64,000 bases of DNA, taken from CALMFG01 sp963674805 (lineage in GTDB: Bacteria > Bacillota > Clostridia > Christensenellales > CALMFG01). Position 1 is the first letter of the stretch; every line of letters starts with the position of its first letter. A program made the translations under genes and the position numbers. The DNA lies in assembly GCA_963674805.2 (NCBI GenBank), contig CAXXNY010000016.1, positions 496,001 to 560,000 of the forward strand, written 5' to 3'. Of the stretch, positions 48,972 through 56,038 are shown in pieces. The notes below the pieces were generated by a model. It had not been told where the DNA came from. It saw only the letters and a list, made by a program, of their open reading frames with translations, and ran no database searches.

Positions 48972-50441
48972 ATGAAGTACAATCAAATCGATTTAAGTAT
49001 AAACGAAGCGGGTCTTAAAAACGCGGTGAACCGCGCAAAAGAGAAGGGCATCATCATGCCCACATTCGCAGAAATGAACGATCCCGAGTTGATTGACGAC
49101 AGCATTAAAGCGAAGCTGTCTGATGTCGGGCTTTGGAGCATCGACCCATTAAACCTGTTCCGTATTACCTGGCGCAACGAACCCGTATCCCACGGGGGCG
49201 GATTCGGCGGCGTTAATTATATCGAAATCCCTCCGGAAATGAGCGGCGTAAAGGCGCGTATCCTCGCAATCAGCGGAAAATGGTTCCCCACCGGCGCACA
49301 TAAGGTCGGCGCAGCATACGGCTGTCTGGCTCCGCGTTTGATCACCGGCCAGTTTGACCCGACCAAGCAAAAAGCGGTCTGGCCTTCTACCGGAAACTAC
49401 TGCCGCGGCGGCGCATACGACTCCGCATTACTGGCCTGCGAATCCATTGCGATTCTGCCCGAAGGCATGAGCGCCGAACGGTTTGAGTGGCTGTCCAAGG
49501 TTGCGGGCGAAACAATCAAAACACCGGGAACGGAATCCAACGTAAAAGAAATTTTTGATAAATGCTGGGAGCTTCGGAATTCCGGCGAAGATCTGATGAT
49601 CTTCAACCAGTTCGACGAGTTCGGCAACTACCTCTGGCATCATGAGATTACCGGGAAGGCCATTGTTTCGGTGCTGGATAAAGAACTGAAATCCGGCGAG
49701 CGCTATCACGGCCTGATCAGCTCCACCGGTTCCGCCGGAACGATTGCCGCAGGCGATTATTTAAAGAAAGTCTATCCCTGGTCTAAGGTTGCGGCCGCAG
49801 AAGCGCTGCAGTGCCCGACCATCTATATGAACGGCTTTGGTGCGCACCGGATCGAGGGCATCGGAGACAAGCATATTCCGTGGATTCATAACGTTAAGAA
49901 CACTGACGTTGCGATTGCCGTGGACGACGAAGCGGCTATGAGTTTCGTCCGCCTGATGAACGAAGACACCGGTATTGATGTGCTTCGCCAGAAAGGTGTA
50001 GCCGAAGACCTGATTGAAAAACTGCCCTGGATCGGCATCTCCGGCGCCGCGAATATACTCGGTTCAATCATGTACGCAAAATATTTTGAATTAAAATCCA
50101 CCGACGTTATCGTGACCGTCCTCACTGATTCGATGGAAATGTACACCAGCCGCATCGAAGAATTAAGACAGGAAGTCGGTCCCTTCACAGAAAAGGATGC
50201 GTTTGCCGTGAATGCACGCTTCTTAGACGGACTGACCATCGATTATATTAAAGAGCTGAGCTATTACGACCGCAAGGCCGTGCATAACCTGAAATATTAC
50301 ACCTGGGTCGAGCAGCAAGGCAAAACTTATGAGGAAATCTGCGCACAGTGGGAAGATGAAGAATACTGGACTGAGATTCCAAAACAGATTCCGAAGCTGG
50401 ACGAACTCATTAAGGCCTTCAACGATCGGGTTGCGAAATAA
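48972..50441 (+). CDS. Fold-type II PLP-dependent enzyme of unknown substrate
   Basis: The 489-residue protein belongs to the cysteine synthase/threonine dehydratase fold. The PLP lysine is in PTGAHKVGAAYG (near 110), the substrate loop WPSTGNYCRGGAYDS near 140 and the phosphate loop SSTGSAGTIAAGDYL near 255. It is longer than typical cysteine synthase and is found in selenium-linked clusters. It starts at an ATG with AAGGAG six to ten bases upstream. dpaL follows by 15 bases, so it probably handles a related diamino or ureido amino acid. The reaction is not known. Confidence 0.85.
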   Translation: MKYNQIDLSINEAGLKNAVNRAKEKGIIMPTFAEMNDPELIDDSIKAKLSDVGLWSIDPLNLFRITWRNEPVSHGGGFGGVNYIEIPPEMSGVKARILAISGKWFPTGAHKVGAAYGCLAPRLITGQFDPTKQKAVWPSTGNYCRGGAYDSALLACESIAILPEGMSAERFEWLSKVAGETIKTPGTESNVKEIFDKCWELRNSGEDLMIFNQFDEFGNYLWHHEITGKAIVSVLDKELKSGERYHGLISSTGSAGTIAAGDYLKKVYPWSKVAAAEALQCPTIYMNGFGAHRIEGIGDKHIPWIHNVKNTDVAIAVDDEAAMSFVRLMNEDTGIDVLRQKGVAEDLIEKLPWIGISGAANILGSIMYAKYFELKSTDVIVTVLTDSMEMYTSRIEELRQEVGPFTEKDAFAVNARFLDGLTIDYIKELSYYDRKAVHNLKYYTWVEQQGKTYEEICAQWEDEEYWTEIPKQIPKLDELIKAFNDRVAK

Positions 50442-50456
50442 CCTAAGGAGTGTATC

Positions 50457-51674
50457 GTGAGCCAAAACATCGTTGACTTTATCAAAAACCAATATCAAAC
50501 AACAGTCGAAAACCCGCTTTTGCCCCTGTTCTCGAAAGAGGCGCGCGGGCAGGTACTGGCACTGCATCAAAAACTGCGTCCGTCATACGGGGAAGCCCCG
50601 TTGGTCCGCTTGGATGCGCTTGCCGCAGCTTACGGGCTCGGTGAGCTGTATGTAAAGGATGAATCCCGCCGCGGCAGTCTGAATGCGTTTAAACTGCTGG
50701 GCGGTTCATACGCAGTGATTAATATCCTGTGCCGGATGGCCGGGATGGATGTGGCCGGTTTCGAACTGGAGGCGCTGAAAAAAGCGCTGAAGGATAAAAA
50801 GATCGAAAATGTCACGTTTGCCGCCGCATCAGACGGCAACCATGGGCGTTCGGTTGCGTTTGCTGCGTATATTACCGGTCAAACCGCGGTCATCTATATG
50901 CCGAAGGGCACGGCGGAAGACCGCATTAAAAATATCGAAGCTTTGGGATCCAAGGTCGTGGTCACAGACGGCAACTATGACGACTGCGGACGCATGATTA
51001 CCGAAGACTCCGAAAAGTACGGCTGGTCCATGGTACCGGACACGGCGAGCGAGGGAGACCCGCAGATTGCCCGTTGGGTGATGCAAGGATACCTCACCAT
51101 GGCAAGCGAAATTATGGAGACCTTGGATGCACCTCCGACGCACCTGTTTTTGCAGGCCGGTGTCGGGTCTATGGCGGCGGCTATGATGACCGCATTTAAG
51201 CAGGAGTATCAGCAGAATGCCCCTGCCGTTTATATCATGGAGCCCCATCAGGCGGACTGCTTTTATCGTTCCGGCCAAGCCGGAAAATCGGTGAGTGTCA
51301 CCGGGGACCTTGACAGTATGATGGCCGGTTTGTCCTGCGGTGTTCCGAGTCCGGATGCCTGGTCACTGATTAAGGACTATGCCGATGGTTTCTTCTCGGT
51401 GGATGACCGCATCTCCGCCAACGGCATGCGCATTCTAGCGAGTCCTTTAGAAAAGGACGAAAAAATTGTTTCTGGCGAATCCGGCGCTGTCGGCACCGGG
51501 CTTATCGACTATATCATGACCAAGTCGCCTGAGCTTAAAAGCACGCTCGGTCTTAATGACAAATCCCGCGTATTGCTGATTTCTACAGAAGGCGCGACCG
51601 ACCGGAAGAATTACCGAGACGTCGTCTGGTACGGCAAAAACAGCGGAGATTTTAATACGATTACAGGAGAATAA
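50457..51674 (+). CDS. dpaL: Diaminopropionate ammonia-lyase (YgeX)
   Basis: DpaL splits 2,3-diaminopropionate to pyruvate and two ammonia. The 405-residue fold-type II PLP enzyme has the lysine in SLNAFKLLGGSYAV (near 75), ASDGNHGRSVAFAAY near 120 and QAGVGSMAAAMM near 240. The start is GTG with AAGGAG upstream. It lies 15 bases after the other PLP gene and 12 before the hexokinase gene, in one tight operon. E. coli YgeX is about 398 residues. Confidence 0.95.
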   Translation: MSQNIVDFIKNQYQTTVENPLLPLFSKEARGQVLALHQKLRPSYGEAPLVRLDALAAAYGLGELYVKDESRRGSLNAFKLLGGSYAVINILCRMAGMDVAGFELEALKKALKDKKIENVTFAAASDGNHGRSVAFAAYITGQTAVIYMPKGTAEDRIKNIEALGSKVVVTDGNYDDCGRMITEDSEKYGWSMVPDTASEGDPQIARWVMQGYLTMASEIMETLDAPPTHLFLQAGVGSMAAAMMTAFKQEYQQNAPAVYIMEPHQADCFYRSGQAGKSVSVTGDLDSMMAGLSCGVPSPDAWSLIKDYADGFFSVDDRISANGMRILASPLEKDEKIVSGESGAVGTGLIDYIMTKSPELKSTLGLNDKSRVLLISTEGATDRKNYRDVVWYGKNSGDFNTITGE

Positions 51675-51686
51675 ATCAGCAGGCCC

Positions 51687-52952
51687 ATGAATGACTTTTT
51701 TAACCGACACTATTTATCCGACGACTATTACCGGCTGGACGCCATCAGCGGGAATTTTTTTGATGAAATGACACGCGGGTTAGATGGCGATGACGGTGCA
51801 TCCTTACTGATGCTGCCGTCTTTTGCGATGGTGGATGCTGATATCATGTTAAATAAAAAAATCATAGTGGTGGACGCCGGCGGCACGAATATCCGGTTTG
51901 CCCACGTCTGGTTCGATGATAACGGCGCGTATCATACCGACCGGTTTAAAAAGCAGGATATGTTCGGTGTAAACGAAGCGCTGACAAAGGATGATTTTTT
52001 TGAAGCGCTGGCCGATCAGGTGCTGCCCTATCTGGACGAAACCGATTTGGTCGCGATCTCATTCGCGTACCCCACTACAATCACCGATGACATGGACGGG
52101 CAGATCATTCGGCTCGTCAAGGAGATTAAGATATCCGGCACAGAAGGCTGTTTAATCGGCAAGGAGCTGAAAGAAAAGCTCTCGGCAAAGGGTAAAACCG
52201 GCGTGCGCGTATTTGTCACGAACGATACCATCGCCACAGCTTTTGCGGGTAAAGCGCAGACCATCGGCAAAGACTTTAAATCGCACATCGGCGTCATCGT
52301 CGGCACGGGGATGAATACCTGTTATCCAGAGTCTCTGGATGGCATCGGCAAGCTGCCCGAATTTAAAGGAACCCAGCGGATGATGATTAACACGGAATCC
52401 GGCGGATTTAACCAAATTCTGCGGTCTGAAGTGGATCTGTCTTTTGATGATTCAACAATCGACACCGGATATCATGCGTTAGAAAAAATGGTCTCCGGCG
52501 CCTATATCGGCGGACTGTGCGGCGCATATGTACATGCAGCGTGTGACGAAGGCATTTTGTCTGATGCGGCGGCCACGGTTTTAAAGCCGCTGATGCTGGA
52601 CACGCGCGATGTTTCGGACTTTCTTTCCGGCATCACGTCATCAAAACTGCGCCATCCTTCAGTCACGTCTGAGGATACAGAAAAAATCACACGTATCATC
52701 GAAAAAGTCATCCGGCGCGCATCAAACCTGATTGCACTCCAAATCTACTGCCTTGCGCTGAAATGCGCAGATTCCGGCAGCCGGGTTTGTATCACTGTTG
52801 AAGGCACCACGTTTTATAAACTACCGGGTATGCGGAGTCAGACCATAGAGTTTTTAGACATCTATCTGGCGAAAGCCGGCATCACCTATGAGATGATGGA
52901 TGTTGATGATGCGGTAATGAAAGGGTGCGCCGCTATCGGGCTCCAGCAATAA
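51687..52952 (+). CDS. Hexokinase-family sugar kinase
   Basis: The 421-residue protein is a hexokinase of the actin-ATPase fold, closer in motifs to the eukaryotic type than to ROK glucokinases. It has VVDAGGTNIRFAHV (phosphate 1, near 70), AISFAYPT, VTNDTIATAFAG with the catalytic aspartate, GVIVGTGMNTCY (phosphate 2) and INTESGGF. Such kinases are uncommon in bacteria but occur in some Firmicutes. The sugar is unknown. Why it is in an operon with two PLP lyases is unclear; it may link pyruvate or sugar-derived supply, or may have joined by chance. A terminator follows. Confidence 0.85.
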   Translation: MNDFFNRHYLSDDYYRLDAISGNFFDEMTRGLDGDDGASLLMLPSFAMVDADIMLNKKIIVVDAGGTNIRFAHVWFDDNGAYHTDRFKKQDMFGVNEALTKDDFFEALADQVLPYLDETDLVAISFAYPTTITDDMDGQIIRLVKEIKISGTEGCLIGKELKEKLSAKGKTGVRVFVTNDTIATAFAGKAQTIGKDFKSHIGVIVGTGMNTCYPESLDGIGKLPEFKGTQRMMINTESGGFNQILRSEVDLSFDDSTIDTGYHALEKMVSGAYIGGLCGAYVHAACDEGILSDAAATVLKPLMLDTRDVSDFLSGITSSKLRHPSVTSEDTEKITRIIEKVIRRASNLIALQIYCLALKCADSGSRVCITVEGTTFYKLPGMRSQTIEFLDIYLAKAGITYEMMDVDDAVMKGCAAIGLQQ

Positions 52953-52972
52953 ATCAACCATAATGCAAACAG

Positions 52973-52999
52973 GAAGTAAGCCCGCTTACTTCTTTTTTT
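52973..52999 (+). terminator. Terminator after the hexokinase gene
   Basis: GAAGTAAG / CTTACTTC stem with a short CCCG loop, followed by TTTTTTT on the plus strand. Confidence 0.85.
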
Positions 53000-53052
53000 A
53001 TTCAAAACATGGTATATTGTAGGCTGTAATTTGAAACTGAACGGAGATACTC

Positions 53053-53916
53053 ATGTTTATCGCAGACGGTTTACGCGACTATAGAATTCTGGATGCCGGA
53101 GACGGCATGAAGCTGGAAGACTGGGACGGTATTGTGCTTTCCCGTCCGGACCCGCAGGTCATTTGGCCTATTTCTTCACCTGCAAAATGGAAACGGGCGG
53201 ATGCCGTATACCACCGCTCCGACCAGGGCGGCGGCAGCTGGGAGTTCAATAAGCCTTTACCGGAACGCTGGACGTTTACGCACCATGCCGTCAAAATGTA
53301 TGTAAAGCCCACCGGATTCAAGCATACCGGCGTCTTTCCCGAGCAATCAGCGAACTGGGACTGGATCATCCAAAAAATCAGATCAGCAAAAAAGAAGCCT
53401 GTCAGGGTATTGAATCTGTTCGGCTACACAGGCGGGGCTTCACTTGCCGCATTATCCGCCGGGGCTGAGGTTGTGCATATTGATGCGGCCCAGAGCATGA
53501 TTACATGGTTCAAGGATAACCTTTCGCTGTCTAAGCTGGCCGACAGTCCGGTGCGCTATATTGCCGAGGACTGTATGAAGTTCGTCCTGCGCGAGCAGCG
53601 CCGCGGCAATACTTACGACGGCATCATCATGGATCCGCCCTCTTACGGCCGCGGAAAAGGCGGCGAAGTATGGAAGCTGGAAAAGGATATATACGGGCTC
53701 ATTGAAGCCTGTGTTCCGCTCCTGACGCCGGATCCTTTATTTGTTTTGATCAACGCATATACCACCGGGCTCAGCCATGTGGTGATGGATAATATGATGA
53801 AAAAAGCCGTATCCCCGATATACGGCGGCAAAGTCAGCGGCGGAACGCTGTGCCTGCCCGTCGCAGCCAGCGGGCTCTATCTGCCCTGCGGTACGGTGTC
53901 GCGATGGGAACATTAA
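53053..53916 (+). CDS. Class I SAM-dependent methyltransferase (RlmI-like)
   Basis: The 287-residue protein has VLNLFGYTGGASLAALSAGA (SAM-binding, near 120) and IIMDPPSYGRGKGGEVWKLE (DPPSYG catalytic motif, near 195), the pattern of RlmI/RlmK-type rRNA cytosine or guanosine methyltransferases. There is no N-terminal PUA domain as in RlmI. The exact target is not known. Its end overlaps the start of the pseudouridine synthase by 13 bases, so the pair is likely coupled RNA-modification genes. CGGAG precedes the ATG. Confidence 0.88.
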   Translation: MFIADGLRDYRILDAGDGMKLEDWDGIVLSRPDPQVIWPISSPAKWKRADAVYHRSDQGGGSWEFNKPLPERWTFTHHAVKMYVKPTGFKHTGVFPEQSANWDWIIQKIRSAKKKPVRVLNLFGYTGGASLAALSAGAEVVHIDAAQSMITWFKDNLSLSKLADSPVRYIAEDCMKFVLREQRRGNTYDGIIMDPPSYGRGKGGEVWKLEKDIYGLIEACVPLLTPDPLFVLINAYTTGLSHVVMDNMMKKAVSPIYGGKVSGGTLCLPVAASGLYLPCGTVSRWEH

Positions 53917-54575
53917 CGCCTGTCGTCCTGTATGAAGATAACCATATCATCGCCGCAGTAAAGCCGTTCGGCGTTTTATCTCAGGCCGACCATACCGGCG
54001 CGCCCGACATGCTGGCCCTGTTAAAAGCCTATATTAAAGAAAAATACCAAAAACCGGGCGATGTGTTTTTAGGCCTGGTCCACCGCCTTGACCGTCCTAC
54101 CGGCGGCGTTATGGTGTTCGCCCGCACGTCCAAAGGTGCAAGCCGCATCTCGGCGTCTATTCGAAACGGCAGTTTTAAAAAAATCTACCACTGTGTATTA
54201 AAAGGAAAACTGTCACCGGCTTCCGGCGCACTCACCCACTACTTAATCAAGGATGAAGCCCGCGTGATGTCCTTTGCTGTCGGCAGCGACGTCCCCGGCG
54301 CAAAACAGGCGCGTCTGGAGTATAAAGTATTGGCCGAAAAAGACAGTTTGTCTCTGGTCTCCGTACGCCTGCTGACCGGCAGGCACCATCAAATCCGCGT
54401 GCAGTTCGCCTCCGAAGGCTGTCCTGTCTACGGTGACAGAAAATACGGCGGCTATAGCGGAAACGACGAGCTTGCGCTTTGGTCCTATTCGATTTCCTTT
54501 CCTCACCCCACAAAAAAAGAGACAGTGACTATCACCGCCCCGCCCGAATCTATTTATCCGTTCAGTCTGTTCTAA
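53904..54575 (+). CDS. RluA-family pseudouridine synthase
   Basis: The 223-residue protein isomerises uridine in RNA. It has VHRLDRPTGGVMVFARTSK with the catalytic aspartate (HRLDRxTGG, near 65) and the later RLLTGRHHQIRVQFA and YGDRKYGG motifs. The ATG at 53904 is chosen because it gives the family start; an upstream in-frame start (53850) would lie deep inside the methyltransferase gene. There is no S4 domain, so it is the short form. It converges on the MgtC gene with almost no gap. Confidence 0.93.
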   Translation: MGTLTPVVLYEDNHIIAAVKPFGVLSQADHTGAPDMLALLKAYIKEKYQKPGDVFLGLVHRLDRPTGGVMVFARTSKGASRISASIRNGSFKKIYHCVLKGKLSPASGALTHYLIKDEARVMSFAVGSDVPGAKQARLEYKVLAEKDSLSLVSVRLLTGRHHQIRVQFASEGCPVYGDRKYGGYSGNDELALWSYSISFPHPTKKETVTITAPPESIYPFSLF

Positions 54576-55243
54576 TCCATCCGGTCGATTGAAATGACCC
54601 GAATCTGTTTAATCTTCGCCAGCTCGCCGGTCAATTGTGCCAGCGGTGCCTCCGGCGCCGCAGCAACGATACTAACCGTTGCCGCACCCTCATCCGTCTC
54701 GTCGATATCCATACTCGACACCGCCAGTTTCAGCTGGCTGAATGTCTGCATAATCTCGATTATTTTATTCGGATCATTGATGGTTTTCAGTATAATCAGC
54801 GACTGGCTTTTCTTTTTTATCACCAGCCGTTCAAATCCTTTTAAGCTCCAAATGACAATCACAACCAGCGCTGTTCCAACGCCCGCCGCAAGATAAAATC
54901 CCGCACCCGCGGTAATCCCGAGGCACGCCACCACCCAAAGTCCGGCCGCTGTTGTCAGACCCCTGACTCTGACGCCGTCTTTGATGATGCTGCCCGCGCC
55001 TAAAAAGCCGATTCCGCTGATGACGCCGGCTGCCATACGCGTAATATCCGTCGCATCCTTGCCATACTTATCCAGAAAAAATGCATTGGTCAGCATCGCG
55101 ATACAAGCGCCGAGCGAAACCAGAATATGCGTACGCAGGCCCGCAGACGCACCCTTTTTATACTCCCGCTGCATGCCGACTGCACCGCCGACCACTACCG
55201 AAAGCCCGATTCTTAAAATCACTTCCCAGATCGCCATATCCAT
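54572..55243 (-). CDS. MgtC/SapB-family membrane protein
   Basis: The 223-residue protein has five N-terminal hydrophobic segments (about 1-125) with the MgtC signatures GGAVGMQREYKKGASAGLRTH and GIGFLGAGSIIKDG, then a soluble C-terminal ACT-like domain. MgtC-type proteins are linked to magnesium limitation and ATP homeostasis, but the transported or sensed ligand is not settled. It lies between the PHP protein gene and the converging pseudouridine synthase, whose coding end overlaps by four bases. Confidence 0.9.
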   Translation of the reverse strand: MDMAIWEVILRIGLSVVVGGAVGMQREYKKGASAGLRTHILVSLGACIAMLTNAFFLDKYGKDATDITRMAAGVISGIGFLGAGSIIKDGVRVRGLTTAAGLWVVACLGITAGAGFYLAAGVGTALVVIVIWSLKGFERLVIKKKSQSLIILKTINDPNKIIEIMQTFSQLKLAVSSMDIDETDEGAATVSIVAAAPEAPLAQLTGELAKIKQIRVISIDRMD

Positions 55244-55249
55244 ACCCCG

Positions 55250-55945
55250 TTATCTTGTTAGATAGTCCAGCACCGCTTCAACGCTTTTCTCGCCGACCTC
55301 CATCATATTAATCCGGTCCGCTATGCTGAAAAGGCTGTGCGCATCTGAATTATAAATCACTTTTGTGTGTTTAATTATACCATAATCCATCGGATACGTC
55401 TTTTTCACTTCCACCGCCGCAAATCCGTACTCCGCCAGTTTGTTGCCCTCTGTGTTGAGTAATCCGTTATATATCCGGTTAATATGCGCCGGCACCACCA
55501 CACCACCGTATTCCGCACACAGCCCGATAATTTCCCATGTAGACAATTTTGAGCATGACGACAAGTGTTTTTCGGCACGGCCGACCTCATTGTCCTGCGC
55601 ATCCAAAATCAGCTGTTCACCGTATAAAAACGGCACGGCAACGCTGCTTGGCAGGGTATTGTAGATCAGCTCCGAAAACTCAACGGCCGCATCCGCATCG
55701 GCAAAATAGCAGAGCAGATGCGTACCCTGGCTGGATGTTGCCTCAACCCCGGGAAGGAAGAGCAGCCCCTCTTCTTCTGCCGCAGATTTCGCGGCACGGA
55801 TATTCTTGCCGCATACATGGTCCAGCACGCAGACAATATCCAGTCCGTTCCGCCTTGCGGTTCTGGCGATTGCCCTCGGCCGCATTTCGTTTTCCGCACA
55901 GGGCGACAGGGCGGTATGAATATGTAAATCATAAAACAGCTGCAT
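55250..55945 (-). CDS. PHP-domain protein
   Basis: The 231-residue protein begins QLFYDLHIHTALSPCAENEM, a PHP motif (HxH) with the CSA-like start of the TrpH/polymerase-associated group. Further ligands are seen in VCVLDHVCGKN, VVVPAHINR and VIYNSDAHSL. It is likely a metal-dependent phosphoesterase, with the substrate unknown. It is distinct from the PHP protein at 1957-2691. MgtC follows six bases later. Confidence 0.85.
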   Translation of the reverse strand: MQLFYDLHIHTALSPCAENEMRPRAIARTARRNGLDIVCVLDHVCGKNIRAAKSAAEEEGLLFLPGVEATSSQGTHLLCYFADADAAVEFSELIYNTLPSSVAVPFLYGEQLILDAQDNEVGRAEKHLSSCSKLSTWEIIGLCAEYGGVVVPAHINRIYNGLLNTEGNKLAEYGFAAVEVKKTYPMDYGIIKHTKVIYNSDAHSLFSIADRINMMEVGEKSVEAVLDYLTR

Positions 55946-56000
55946 ATTTTATCCTGTCTTCACTTTTTTAAATATATCTAACCTGATTGTATCTACAGAC

Positions 56001-56024
56001 AAAAAACCCCCGAAGACCGGGGGT
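56001..56024. terminator. Terminator after the SpoIID-like gene
   Basis: ACCCCCG / CGGGGGT stem with a short loop and TTTTTT on the minus strand. Confidence 0.9.
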
Positions 56025-56038
56025 CGTTTGGTATATCA

